The notes: a model not told the origin generated them from the sequence alone. A DNA stretch of 39,455 bases from Chitinophagaceae bacterium (GCA_019638615.1 JAHBTL010000051.1:1-39455); one strand, 5' to 3'; counted from the stretch's first letter, positions 7,142-15,921 are shown. Program-made: numbers and translations.

Positions 7142-9946
7142 TTAAAACCTGATGTTGAAGTTGGCATAAATAATGGCCGCTCCGAAAATAGAAAGCTTAT
7201 ATCCATTGATCACCCCGTTTTCAGAAACAAAATATACTGAATAAGGATTTTTCCTGCCCAGCAGATTGTATACTCCAAACGTCCAGGAATTGTGTGTTTT
7301 TTGTTTCACTTTATGGTTGCCTTCAATATTCATCGACATGTCTATACGGAAATAGTCTGGTATCCGGTAAGCATTCCTGTCGGAATAAAGCGCCCGCATG
7401 CTTCCTTCATAGTAATACCTGCCAATGGGTATGGTAATAGGCCGCCCGGTGCTGTAGGTTGCATTCATCGAAACACTGAACCTGTGCGAAAAGCGGTAGT
7501 TACCAACAAAAGTGATATCGTGCGGCTTATCGTAGTTGGCGGGATAGTATTCTCCCCGGTTAATCACTTCTCCCAGGTTGGGATCATCCATTTTAAGGAA
7601 GGTACGCGACCATGTATAGGCTATCCATCCGTTCAGCTTGCCTGTAAGCTTTTTGATCATAAGCTCTACACCGTATGCCTTGCCGGTAGTACTAAAAACA
7701 TCTGTTTCAATATGATGGTTCAGCACAAGCACCGCGCCACTCTTAAAATCCAGGTAATCTTTGATCCTTTTATAATATACTTCGGCCGAAGTTTCAATGG
7801 TATTTGATTTAAAGTTTTTATACAGTCCCAGTGAGACCTGGTTGCCTGTTTGTGGTTTTATATTGGGGTCGCTGAGCTTCCAGATGTCTGTGGGCGCAAT
7901 GGCTGCCGTATTCGACATCATATGAATATACTGGCGTAAAGAATTGTAGCCTGCTTTGATAGAAAAATTATCTGTGAAGGCATACCTGAGCGACAGCCTG
8001 TATTCGGGGCCCCGGTAGTTATGAATGAACTTTCCCCTGGCGTAGCTGCTGGTATCGGTAATATTGCTTTCGGTTTTAGGTAACCCCTCTGCGTAGCTGA
8101 ACACCGTTTTTGGGCCCAGATAATTGTATAAAGAAAACCTTATTCCGGCCTGTAAAGAAAGCGCTGAGGTGATGTTAAATCTTTCTGTAAGATATGCTGC
8201 GCTCTCCAGGGCCTGTTCCGCGCTTACTTCGTCTTTTACGATCAGCGATTTATCACCATGGGGTGTAAATGACCCTGGCTGCAACTTATAATAAATGGAG
8301 TTGAGTCCGAAATCCAATGTGTGCTTTGAGTTAACGAAATAATTAAAATGCAGTTTGAAATTGGTTTGATTGATATTGAATTTTAAGTTGTAGGCGTTGA
8401 AGGGATTTTTTTCGCTACGGATGCTATAGCCATAATAATCATGCCCCGCCGTTACCAGGCTTTGAAATTTATTATTGAAAACATGCTTCCATTTCAATGA
8501 TATATTTTTATTTCCATAGCCGTATACTGTATCGCTGTTCAGGTTAAACCGGTCACTGCTGAGATAGCCTGTAAGATAGATATCATTCTTTTCGTTGATC
8601 TTATGACTGATAAGGAGGTTCACATCGTAAAAAGAGGCCTTGCTGTTTTTATATTCGCCGGGTAAATGCTTCAGCAGCCAGTTGGCATACGTGGTGCGTC
8701 CACCTACAATAAAGGAAGTACGGTCTTTGATCAGGGGTCCTTCTACATTAATGCGGCTGGTAAGCAGGCCAATACCTGCCGATCCTGCTATTTTTTTCTT
8801 ATTGCCTTCCCTGCTTACCACATCCAGTACCGACGACAAGCGCCCACCGTATTTGGCGGGGATGCTGCTCTTATACAACTCCACGCTGCTTACCACATCG
8901 GGATTGAATGCAGAAAAGAAACCAAAGAAATGGGAAGGGTTATATACGGTGGCATCGTTAAACAAAATAAGGTTCTGGTCAGCAGAACCGCCCCTTACAT
9001 TAAACCCTGTACTTGCTTCACCCACTGTTTTTACGCCAGGCAGGGTTTGCACCACTCTTAATACATCCGCTTCTCCAAATACTACAGGAATTTGTTTGAT
9101 CGTCCTGATATCCACTTTTTCAACGCCCATTTGAAGGCTGTTGATATTAGCCGCTTTTTTGGCAGATATAACAACCGCTTTCAGCGATAATACATGATCG
9201 CGCATATCCACATTCAGCGTTCCGTCGCCGTACAGCATTATATTGCGCCATGTATCTTTTTTGCCAAGGCTTTGAATGTTCACCAGGTGCCGTCCTTTGG
9301 GAAGGGTAATAGAATAATAGCCGAACCTGTCGCTGATTACCGATATTTTTAACTTATCTACAAAAACGGCCGCCCCGGGAACCGGTTCACCTGTAGTAAG
9401 GTCTTTGATATAGCCGCCCAGCTTTGCCACTCCCTGCAGGGAAGCTGTCGATTTAATGCCGATTACATGCAATTTGTTTTCCGCTGTGGCTGTTTGGGGG
9501 CGCGAATCTTCTTCTATATAGGTGGTTACTTCTGTAAAGCTGCTTTTAGATGGATCCCCCGTTGTTTTTATAGCAAAAAAACCATCAGGCAATGCAGTTA
9601 ATACAGGAGCGCCACGTACAATAAAAACTGTTCCGTTGTAAATAGTAAAGCGGTAATCGGTACTGTCAAAGGCCAACTGCAGTACCTTATCAAGCGGTTG
9701 CTGTTGTATCAGCAGGTCTACTTTCACACTATCAAACGCCGTGGTATCATAATAAAATCTGAAGCCTGTTGCTTTTTCGAGTTGTTCAATAAAAACGGAA
9801 GCTTTCAGCTCCCTGAATTCGCCATTTACTACGGGGATACGCATGGTATCCTGTTGCGCAAAAACCGGGTGGCCACATACGCAAAGCAGCGCAATTGAAA
9901 AAAACGTATACAATACTTTCATCCTGTAATTAATTGAGCGCATCAT
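7142..9946 (-). CDS. TonB-dependent receptor with N-terminal STN domain
   Basis: 934 residues. The signal peptide ends near residue 30 (VFA-QQD). Residues 35-111 are an STN domain (FIEQLEKATGFRFYYD...PLDKVLQLAF). Residues 176-255 form a carboxypeptidase-regulatory-like domain (LGGYIKDLTTGEPVPGAAVF). Residues 285-378 are the plug (LPGVKTVGEASTGFNVRGG, then NLILFNDATVYNPSHFFGFF). The rest is a 22-strand-type barrel ending in a terminal phenylalanine (IYANFNIRF). STN domains usually pass a signal through a FecR-type anti-sigma factor, but no FecR gene is adjacent; the nearest sigma/anti-sigma pair is 2.2 kb upstream. The start is either ATG 9946 (17-base overlap with the upstream gene) or ATG 9922 (no overlap). 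Confidence 0.9.
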   Translation of the reverse strand: MMRSINYRMKVLYTFFSIALLCVCGHPVFAQQDTMRIPVVNGEFRELKASVFIEQLEKATGFRFYYDTTAFDSVKVDLLIQQQPLDKVLQLAFDSTDYRFTIYNGTVFIVRGAPVLTALPDGFFAIKTTGDPSKSSFTEVTTYIEEDSRPQTATAENKLHVIGIKSTASLQGVAKLGGYIKDLTTGEPVPGAAVFVDKLKISVISDRFGYYSITLPKGRHLVNIQSLGKKDTWRNIMLYGDGTLNVDMRDHVLSLKAVVISAKKAANINSLQMGVEKVDIRTIKQIPVVFGEADVLRVVQTLPGVKTVGEASTGFNVRGGSADQNLILFNDATVYNPSHFFGFFSAFNPDVVSSVELYKSSIPAKYGGRLSSVLDVVSREGNKKKIAGSAGIGLLTSRINVEGPLIKDRTSFIVGGRTTYANWLLKHLPGEYKNSKASFYDVNLLISHKINEKNDIYLTGYLSSDRFNLNSDTVYGYGNKNISLKWKHVFNNKFQSLVTAGHDYYGYSIRSEKNPFNAYNLKFNINQTNFKLHFNYFVNSKHTLDFGLNSIYYKLQPGSFTPHGDKSLIVKDEVSAEQALESAAYLTERFNITSALSLQAGIRFSLYNYLGPKTVFSYAEGLPKTESNITDTSSYARGKFIHNYRGPEYRLSLRYAFTDNFSIKAGYNSLRQYIHMMSNTAAIAPTDIWKLSDPNIKPQTGNQVSLGLYKNFKSNTIETSAEVYYKRIKDYLDFKSGAVLVLNHHIETDVFSTTGKAYGVELMIKKLTGKLNGWIAYTWSRTFLKMDDPNLGEVINRGEYYPANYDKPHDITFVGNYRFSHRFSVSMNATYSTGRPITIPIGRYYYEGSMRALYSDRNAYRIPDYFRIDMSMNIEGNHKVKQKTHNSWTFGVYNLLGRKNPYSVYFVSENGVINGYKLSIFGAAIIYANFNIRF

Positions 9947-10700
9947 ATTTTTGGACCATCAGGTTAATCGCCTGTTCTCTTTTTTTCCTGAATTTTATTT
10001 TACCGGATCGCACAACCTGTTTCAGCTCACTGCTATGTCCCGGTAAAACTTTCAGCACCGACGACTGGCTGTTCACTTCGTGAAAGACATCGTCCTTATA
10101 AATAAAATACCGGTCTTTTGAATATACTCTTCTTTCCACCTGCATATTGGGAATGCTTTCGTGGATAAGCTTTACCCTCTTTATGTACAGCTTTATTTTT
10201 CCATCGTATACCACATCATAAAATCCTTCCTTCACATTTCCATTCCTGGTGCTGTCTCTTCCCAGGTGTAAAAAACGGTGCCCGTATAGCTCAAACCAGT
10301 CTACTTTACTTTTAATCATTTGTACCAGGAAGACCTTATTGAAATGCTGCACGATCAATTCATCGCGGATGATATCGTACAACATCGGGACATCGGAATA
10401 CAATACCTTGTTGTACAATACATGGCCCTGTTTAAAGGTTGTTGTATCAAAATAGGGGTGCCCTTCTTTTAAAAGATGAATATATTGTACATATTCGCTG
10501 CCATTGTAAATGCCCGACTGGGTTTTAAGCGATGTGTAATAAATCGCTGCTGCCCGGATCTCCTGTTGCTTTACAATAGCTGAATCTTTAAATGACTGGC
10601 CATAGATGTAAGAAGACAGCAAAAGACTTGCGGAAAACAATAATTTGGTAAAAGATTGTATACAATTGCTCCGTGAGTTTTTACTTAGGTTTTTATACAT
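9930..10700 (-). CDS. Exported protein of unknown function, first gene of receptor operon
   Basis: The frame opens at 10751, but the Met at 10700 (MYKNLSKNSRSN) gives a conventional signal peptide (FTKLLFSASLLLSSYIYGQS), so it is preferred; the protein is then 256 residues. It contains no motif that I recognise. Visible features are alternating beta-like strands, a YDVVYDGKIKLYIKRVK segment, a central basic stretch (VERRVYSKDRYFIYKDD) and a lysine/arginine-rich C-terminus (KIKFRKKREQ). It overlaps the receptor gene or lies next to it depending on the receptor start, and is read in the same direction. It is probably a periplasmic or surface accessory of the receptor system. Confidence 0.7.
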   Translation of the reverse strand: MYKNLSKNSRSNCIQSFTKLLFSASLLLSSYIYGQSFKDSAIVKQQEIRAAAIYYTSLKTQSGIYNGSEYVQYIHLLKEGHPYFDTTTFKQGHVLYNKVLYSDVPMLYDIIRDELIVQHFNKVFLVQMIKSKVDWFELYGHRFLHLGRDSTRNGNVKEGFYDVVYDGKIKLYIKRVKLIHESIPNMQVERRVYSKDRYFIYKDDVFHEVNSQSSVLKVLPGHSSELKQVVRSGKIKFRKKREQAINLMVQKYDALN

Positions 10701-10864
10701 AGCGGAATAACGACAGGGAGAATGAATAAAACGTTGTACGGATGCCGCCATATAAACTATTATTTTTAATTGAATGTAACTTAAAACAGGTTAGTGTAAG
10801 GAAATTGATATACCGGCTTTAACATTAATTAACATACCTTGCCCCGGGTTAAAAATAAAGCATT

Positions 10865-11668
10865 TTGGAAATTGTAGGATATATTCTCGCCGCATGCATT
10901 GGTATTTCACTGGGTCTTATTGGCGGCGGCGGGTCTATACTTACCGTACCGTTGTTGGTATATGTTTTTCACCTGTCGCCATTTACTGCTACTTCTTACT
11001 CGCTTTTTATTGTGGGGGTCACCAGTTTGATAGGCGCTTATAATAATTACCGGAAAGGCAATGCCCGCATTACACTGGCGCTGCCGCTGGGCGTTGTTTC
11101 ACCGCTTACTGTTTTTGTTGTGCGGCATTACGTTGTTCCGCATATACCCGAGCACCTGGGCACACTGGCAGGTATGGAAATTACCCGGGGTGGATTAACC
11201 ATGCTGTTATTTGCGCTGCTCATGATAATAGCATCGGTATCCATGCTAAAAAGTCAGCCGGCTGTACCACATCCGGGCACCCGGCAAAGTCAAACCATCA
11301 ACGATTACCTTGTAATTGCATTGTTTGGCTTAGGCATAGGCTGTGTTACCGGATTTTTGGGAGCCGGAGGCGGTTTTCTGATCATACCAGCATTGGTTTT
11401 GCTGATGAAGCTGCCTATGAAAGAAGCGGTGGGCACGTCGCTTTTTATCATCGCCGTTAATTCGCTTGTTGGATTTTTAGGCGATATAGGACATTACCAA
11501 ATCCATTGGGGATTCCTGCTAACCATTACATCCATTGCTATAGCAGGCATTTTAGCGGGCGGACAATTATCGAAAGGAATTTCTTCAGAGAAGCTTAAAA
11601 AAGGATTCGGGTGGTTTGTATTATTAATGGGAACGTATATTATCGTGAAAGAAATATTCTTGCAGTAG
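10865..11668 (+). CDS. TauE/SafE (DUF81) family sulfite/organic anion permease
   Basis: 267 residues, about eight membrane segments in two halves that repeat the same glycine-rich motif: LGLIGGGGSILTVPLLVYVF near the N-terminus and FLGAGGGFLIIPALVLL in the second half. This internal duplication is the hallmark of TauE/SafE transporters, proposed to export sulfite, sulfoacetate or related anions. The start is TTG at 10865 (MEIVGYIL); I found no upstream in-frame ATG. A near-match to a -7 promoter element (TACCTTG) lies at 10835-10841. It is monocistronic and convergent with the thioesterase gene; a hairpin in the tail of that gene probably ends its transcript. Confidence 0.85.
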   Translation: MEIVGYILAACIGISLGLIGGGGSILTVPLLVYVFHLSPFTATSYSLFIVGVTSLIGAYNNYRKGNARITLALPLGVVSPLTVFVVRHYVVPHIPEHLGTLAGMEITRGGLTMLLFALLMIIASVSMLKSQPAVPHPGTRQSQTINDYLVIALFGLGIGCVTGFLGAGGGFLIIPALVLLMKLPMKEAVGTSLFIIAVNSLVGFLGDIGHYQIHWGFLLTITSIAIAGILAGGQLSKGISSEKLKKGFGWFVLLMGTYIIVKEIFLQ

Positions 11669-11695
11669 ATGGAAGAATTTAACCCCCTCAACGGA

Positions 11696-12130
11696 TCAGC
11701 CTGTAGTGAGGCTCTTTTTTACCTCTTCCGGTATGGACGCTACTTTTTTAGTAGTATAATCAAAGCAAACCATGCCTGTTTTGGCTGATGCTACTGTCAC
11801 CTTTTTTCCATCTTTTTCTATATCAAGCCGGTAAAAAATATCAAACGATACCCGTTCAAATCCCGACGCCGTAACATGTATGATCACCGTATCGCCGTAA
11901 AACAATTCTTTTTTAAACTCAATGGCAACATCACTCATAATTAGGCCAACACCGCAAAGATTTTTTTCTTCGTACCCATGATGTTTTAAAAACTGTGCTC
12001 TCGCTTCATGAATCATGGAAAGTATACGATCATTGCCGACGTGCCCGCCATAGTTAATATCGGTAATCCGAATGGGAATATGCGTTTTAAATCCAAACCG
12101 GTCGGGAAGTTCGAGTTTGATCCTGGGCAT
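11696..12130 (-). CDS. Acyl-CoA thioesterase, 4HBT hotdog fold
   Basis: 144 residues, a single hotdog domain as in the YbgC/4HBT group. The motif DINYGGHVGNDRIL corresponds to the family's D-x-x-G-H-V-N-N box, with Gly-Asn-Asp instead of Asn-Asn. The following helix (MIHEARAQFLKHHGY) and strand FKKELFYGDTVIIHV are typical. The substrate is probably a cytoplasmic acyl-CoA or acyl-ACP, chain length unknown. Upstream on the minus strand, TATCTTTG at 12145-12152 matches the Bacteroidota -7 element, which would give a very short leader. Convergent with the permease gene, leaving only 27 bases between stops. Confidence 0.85.
   Translation of the reverse strand: MPRIKLELPDRFGFKTHIPIRITDINYGGHVGNDRILSMIHEARAQFLKHHGYEEKNLCGVGLIMSDVAIEFKKELFYGDTVIIHVTASGFERVSFDIFYRLDIEKDGKKVTVASAKTGMVCFDYTTKKVASIPEEVKKSLTTG
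11698..11720 (+). terminator. Probable terminator of the TauE/SafE gene
   Basis: AGCCT (11698-11702) and AGGCT (11709-11713) form a 5-bp stem with a 6-base loop, followed by CTTTTTT on the plus strand. It lies inside the last codons of the opposing thioesterase gene. The stem is short, so confidence is moderate. Confidence 0.4.
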
Positions 12131-12144
12131 TCAATGATTTTTTC

Positions 12145-12152
12145 CAAAGATA
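12145..12152 (-). promoter_or_regulatory. -7 element of thioesterase promoter
   Basis: Read on the minus strand the bases are TATCTTTG, a match to TAnnTTTG of Bacteroidota primary-sigma promoters, 15 bases from the ATG at 12130. No TTG is found at the expected -33 position, so the site rests on the -7 element alone. Confidence 0.4.
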
Positions 12153-12173
12153 ATGTCCGGCAGGAAATGTAAA

Positions 12174-13082
12174 TTACTTGTGATCGGTATTTTGTTGCAG
12201 CAATTTCATAAGCTCACTGATATCCATAAAATTTTCCGTAGAAGGAACAAAAGAAGAATTGCCTACTTTTTCCTTCCATTCCCTGAATATGCTTTTCCAG
12301 TACTGGCTTTCGCGAAGAATGACATCCAGCAATTCCTCATTGCCGCTGCCATTCAGGTATTGTATGGTATTCCTGAACTTAGACGATACCCGTACGGACT
12401 GCCCGTTGGGTCCTGTCATTAAGAAATAGCTGTTCGGCAAATCAAGCATGCTGACATCCTCTTTTATTTCACCCTGCCGGTTACGTATCCTGCGGTTGTA
12501 AGCTGCGCCCAGATCGACCTGATCTGTTTTTGCCAATGCATCAAAAGGTACGGTAGACAACGACGGTAAGGCTACTACCCTTTCGCCATCGCTGTAAACA
12601 TTTTGAACAGACTCATTATTTCGTGCGCCTGAATTGTTTTTATTCGGCGCATGCCTGGACGCCAAGACAGATGAACCGTCAGGCGTGGATTCCTTCTTAC
12701 CTGGTTCAGCCGGCACAACCGGCGTATTGGCAGTACTACCCGGAACGCTTGCTGCAGGCTTTTTGGCAACCGGTGGAGCTTCTGTATCGCCGGATCCGGA
12801 AAGGAAATAATTAGCTGTGAAAAAGGCAATTCCAATGATAGCGGCTGCCGCAGCTATGCGCCAAACCCTGAATGCATTTCGTTTTAAAGGAACAACTGCA
12901 GCACCGGGGTAAAGAACCTGCTCTATTTTTTTCCAAAGGCCGGCTGGAGGTTCCTGCTCATAATGGAAAAGCTTTTGCTTAAATACCACAAAAGAATCAT
13001 TGTCCAGGTCATGACTGATTTTACCCCACAGGTTTTCTGGGGGTGGCACTTCATGGTTATATAGTTTATCCTTCCATTCCAT
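12174..13082 (-). CDS. Probable anti-sigma factor, single-pass membrane protein
   Basis: 302 residues. The cytoplasmic N-terminus (1-70) holds a duplicated motif: YNHEVPPPENLWGKISHDL at 8-26 and FHYEQEPPAGLWKKIEQVL at 39-57, both of the form E-x-PP-x-x-LW-x-KI. One membrane helix follows (about 73-94, rich in Ala and Ile), then a Pro/Ser/Ala-rich linker (95-150) and a C-terminal domain ending in a run with FREWKEKVGNSSFVPS. It starts 19 bases after the stop of the ECF sigma gene on the same strand, the usual position for the cognate anti-sigma factor. There is no HXXXCXXC zinc motif, so it is not a classical ZAS protein. The role is inferred from context and topology. Confidence 0.65.
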   Translation of the reverse strand: MEWKDKLYNHEVPPPENLWGKISHDLDNDSFVVFKQKLFHYEQEPPAGLWKKIEQVLYPGAAVVPLKRNAFRVWRIAAAAAIIGIAFFTANYFLSGSGDTEAPPVAKKPAASVPGSTANTPVVPAEPGKKESTPDGSSVLASRHAPNKNNSGARNNESVQNVYSDGERVVALPSLSTVPFDALAKTDQVDLGAAYNRRIRNRQGEIKEDVSMLDLPNSYFLMTGPNGQSVRVSSKFRNTIQYLNGSGNEELLDVILRESQYWKSIFREWKEKVGNSSFVPSTENFMDISELMKLLQQNTDHK

Positions 13083-13101
13083 GACCGGAACTCACTAGAG
13101 G

Positions 13102-13659
13102 TTATCGTGGTTTTGGGTAATTTTTTATAATGTTTTGTAATATTCCTTTTGCTCTTGCCAACTGCGACTTACTGGTTCCTTCACTTATACCGATCATTTC
13201 CGAAATTTCCTTATGTGTATATCCTTCTATTACATAAAGATTAAATACGGTTCTGTATCCGGGCGATAGTTCCTGGATGATGGCCATCAGGTCTTTCATA
13301 CTCAGGTTGTCCACAACAGATGACTCTTTTGCTTCGAGCAGGTTTTCGTGCCCTTCCGTAATGGTATGAACATTTACCTGCCTCCTGTAATGCTCAATAG
13401 CCGTATTTACAAATATTCTCCGTATCCATCCTTCAAACGAACCATCCCCCCTGTACATATGGAGATTCCTGAAAACTTTTACAAAGCCATCCTGTAAAAT
13501 ATCCTGTGCATCTTCCGCTTTCCCGGCATATCTGAGGCTTACAGCATACATTTTTGGGGAAAACCGCTGGTATAACAACTCCTGCATTCTCCTGTCTCCT
13601 TCCAGGCAGCCTTTTATTAAGTCGCGTTCGGCAATAGTATGGTTGCTTTGTACCTCCAT
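13102..13659 (-). CDS. RNA polymerase ECF-type sigma factor
   Basis: 185 residues, the usual length for the family. Region 2 is visible as AEDAQDILQDGFVKVFRNL followed by the GSFEGWIRRIFVNTAIEHYR DNA-melting helix, and region 4 as YRTVFNLYVIEGYTHKEISE with the recognition helix ISEGTSKSQLARAKGIL. It is the first gene of a two-gene unit with the probable anti-sigma protein. Its target genes cannot be seen directly. The STN-bearing TonB receptor 3 kb away is a tempting target but has no visible FecR-type link. Confidence 0.9.
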   Translation of the reverse strand: MEVQSNHTIAERDLIKGCLEGDRRMQELLYQRFSPKMYAVSLRYAGKAEDAQDILQDGFVKVFRNLHMYRGDGSFEGWIRRIFVNTAIEHYRRQVNVHTITEGHENLLEAKESSVVDNLSMKDLMAIIQELSPGYRTVFNLYVIEGYTHKEISEMIGISEGTSKSQLARAKGILQNIIKNYPKPR

Positions 13660-13700
13660 TAATTCAGATAAAAAAGGGTGTTTTCTTTAATCACGGCTTT

Positions 13701-14285
13701 CTAATTGATCTTTGTTATGAGAAATTGTATCAACTGGCTGACGGCTTTGCTCCTGTGACTGTATTGATTCTTCTCGTCCAAAGTCATTTCAGCAAATGTA
13801 CGGTTCTCATTTTCAGGTACGAAAACCGGATCGTACCCAAAACCGTCGCTTCCCCTGCCATTTTCAATGATGGTTCCATTACAAATGCCTTCGAATTGAT
13901 GCTCTTTCCCACCGAGCATCAGCGACACAACCGTTCTGAACCTTGCTTTCCGGCTGGATTTTCCCTTTAAATTATTGAGCAATTTATGAATGTTGGCATC
14001 AAAATCCCGTTGTTCTCCTGCATACCGGGCACTTTTTACCCCCGGTTCTCCGTTCAAAGCCTCTACTTCCAGCCCGGTATCTTCACCAAAGCAATCCTGT
14101 CCGGTCAATTTATATATAGTAGCTGATTTTTCGCGGGCATTTTCTTCCAGGGTATCATGTGGTTCGGGTATATCGATATTCAGCCCGGCATCTTTTAACG
14201 TAACAATCTCAAAATCACCAGGGAGCATTGCCCGTATTTCATCTGCCTTATGCCCGTTATTGGTAGCAAATATAATTTTATGCAT
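13701..14285 (-). CDS. rdgB: XTP/dITP pyrophosphatase (RdgB/HAM1)
   Basis: 194 residues covering the whole Ham1/RdgB fold. The N-terminal FATNNGHKADEIRAML carries the conserved (S/T)xNxxK nucleotide-binding motif. The acidic EDTGLEVEALNGEPGVKSARYAG region provides the metal ligands, and GSDGFGYDPVFVP is the C-terminal family signature. The enzyme removes XTP, dITP and ITP from nucleotide pools by hydrolysis to the monophosphate and pyrophosphate. It follows the unknown gene at 14298 after 12 bases, so the two are probably co-transcribed. Confidence 0.95.
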   Translation of the reverse strand: MHKIIFATNNGHKADEIRAMLPGDFEIVTLKDAGLNIDIPEPHDTLEENAREKSATIYKLTGQDCFGEDTGLEVEALNGEPGVKSARYAGEQRDFDANIHKLLNNLKGKSSRKARFRTVVSLMLGGKEHQFEGICNGTIIENGRGSDGFGYDPVFVPENENRTFAEMTLDEKNQYSHRSKAVSQLIQFLITKIN

Positions 14286-14297
14286 GCAGCAAGATAA

Positions 14298-14789
14298 TTA
14301 TAATTGAAAAACGGATTTTAAGCATCCCCATAATTTTGCTTTTATGGCTTTATCGCCTTCTACTATTTCCAGCGAAGGGGCAGCCAGGTAAGTAATGCCG
14401 CCATATCGCTGCACCTGGAAATCGGGGAATTGCAGCGGAAGATGGATGTCTGACCCGTCTAACCCAAAAAGCAACATCACAGTTGGAGAAGTAACAGCCT
14501 GGATTTGCTGGTACCGCTTGTCGGCTAAGGAGTTCAGGTTAATGACCGCCACGTCGGCTACGGTTAATTTACAGGCAGCAAGTATACCTGCCAGGAAGTT
14601 GAAAGATTTATCCGGCAAAAATGGAGCCTCAGTTATATTTACTAAAATTGTAATTTGTTTTTGATTAGAGCCAAGAAACTTGACAGCAGGCTTGCTATCG
14701 CTTTCGGCTTCTTCTGCCAATTGTATGAGTGGCGCCGTATACAGATCAGTAATAACAGTATAGGGCAATTTTATATTTCGTAAACTCAT
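14298..14789 (-). CDS. Conserved-looking protein of unknown function between rdgB and ilvE
   Basis: 163 residues, no signal peptide and no membrane segment. The sequence alternates hydrophobic strands and helices: KQITILVN, FNFLAGILAACKLTVADVAVINL, then TVMLLFGLDGSDIHLPL and YGGITYLAAPSLEIV. The pattern of an ILAACKL helix followed by a strand and a later GLD turn suggests a compact alpha/beta nucleotide-handling fold, but I cannot name a family. It is divergent from ilvE, with 67 bases between starts, and immediately precedes rdgB in the same direction. Confidence 0.7.
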   Translation of the reverse strand: MSLRNIKLPYTVITDLYTAPLIQLAEEAESDSKPAVKFLGSNQKQITILVNITEAPFLPDKSFNFLAGILAACKLTVADVAVINLNSLADKRYQQIQAVTSPTVMLLFGLDGSDIHLPLQFPDFQVQRYGGITYLAAPSLEIVEGDKAIKAKLWGCLKSVFQL

Positions 14790-14856
14790 GTAATTTGACC
14801 GGCGGTTCAGTATCCCACCGCTATTTTTCGTTTCTTTGCAGCAAAAATAGTGTTTT

Positions 14857-15921
14857 ATGGTTGCCGCTATGGATATTCAGGTTACAAAAATAGAAAGGAG
14901 TAAATTGAACGACCTGACGCTGGAAAATCTTCCTTTCGGTAAATATTTTACCGATCACATGCTCGAAGCTGATTATGAAGACGGGAAATGGGTAAATGTT
15001 GAAATTAAACCTTACCAGCCCCTGCTGCTGGAACCTTCGCTGGCTGCCATTCATTACGGGCAGGCGATTTTCGAAGGCATTAAGGCTTACCGGGATGAAG
15101 CAGGAAATGCGTTTATTTTTCGCCCGTACGATAATTTCAAAAGGTTCAATATTTCTGCGCAACGTATGAATATGCCCGAAATACCGGAAGAGATCTTTAT
15201 TGAAGGCATGCGCCGGCTGATAGAAATGGATAAAAACTGGATCCCTGCCAAAAAAGATCATTCCTTATACATCCGCCCGTTTATGTTTTCGAATGATGGC
15301 GTGTTGGGCGTACGTCCTGCCGGGAAATATAAGTTCCTGATCATTTTGAGTCCTACAGGTCCGTATTTTCCCAAGCCCATGAAAATACTGGTGGAAGAAA
15401 AATATACCCGCGCTGCGCCGGGCGGAGTTGGGTTTTCTAAAAATGCAGGGAACTATGGGGGCAGCATGCTGGCCGCTACCGAAGCGCAGCAGCAGGGTTA
15501 TGACCAGGTATTGTGGACCGATGCCTTTGAGCACAAATGGCTGCAGGAAGTAGGTATGATGAATGTGTTCTTTATTATTGACGGGGTCGCCATTACTCCT
15601 TCTTTGGATGAAGGTACCATTTTGAACGGTGTTACCCGCAATAGTGTGATCACCCTTTTAAAAGAAATGGGCATTAAGGTAGAGGAACGCAGGATCAGCA
15701 TAGACGAAGTAATTGCCGCTCACAAAGCCGGCAGGTTACAGGAGGTATTCGGTACGGGCACCGCGGCTACCATTGCCATGATACAGGAGCTGAAATACAA
15801 AGACTATGTGATGAAGTTTGATGAGAGCAACTGGACGCTTAGCGGAAAAGTGAAACAAAAGATGAATGACATCCGCGAGCGAAAGGCGCCGGACACACAC
15901 GGCTGGATGCTGCAGGTATAA
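14857..15921 (+). CDS. ilvE: Branched-chain amino acid aminotransferase
   Basis: 354 residues, class IV PLP-dependent aminotransferase of the long (mammalian-BCAT-like) type. The PLP lysine is K195 in FSKNAGNYGGSMLAATEA. Other signatures are HYGQAIFEGIKAYRDE near the N-terminus and VFGTGTAATIAMIQEL near the C-terminus for phosphate binding. It interconverts Leu, Ile and Val with their 2-keto acids using glutamate/2-oxoglutarate in the cytoplasm. Two starts are possible: ATG 14857 or ATG 14869 (MDIQVTKIERSK). The transcript is closed by a strong hairpin terminator at 15958. Confidence 0.95.
   Translation: MVAAMDIQVTKIERSKLNDLTLENLPFGKYFTDHMLEADYEDGKWVNVEIKPYQPLLLEPSLAAIHYGQAIFEGIKAYRDEAGNAFIFRPYDNFKRFNISAQRMNMPEIPEEIFIEGMRRLIEMDKNWIPAKKDHSLYIRPFMFSNDGVLGVRPAGKYKFLIILSPTGPYFPKPMKILVEEKYTRAAPGGVGFSKNAGNYGGSMLAATEAQQQGYDQVLWTDAFEHKWLQEVGMMNVFFIIDGVAITPSLDEGTILNGVTRNSVITLLKEMGIKVEERRISIDEVIAAHKAGRLQEVFGTGTAATIAMIQELKYKDYVMKFDESNWTLSGKVKQKMNDIRERKAPDTHGWMLQV

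Noticed and set aside
8640-9134. 164-codon plus-strand frame opposite the TonB receptor plug
   Set aside because: Antisense shadow; composition follows the codons of the plug region.
14843-14850. Minus-strand TATTTTTG as promoter of the gene at 14298
   Set aside because: It matches the -7 box but no TTG is at a suitable distance upstream; too weak alone in AT-rich DNA.
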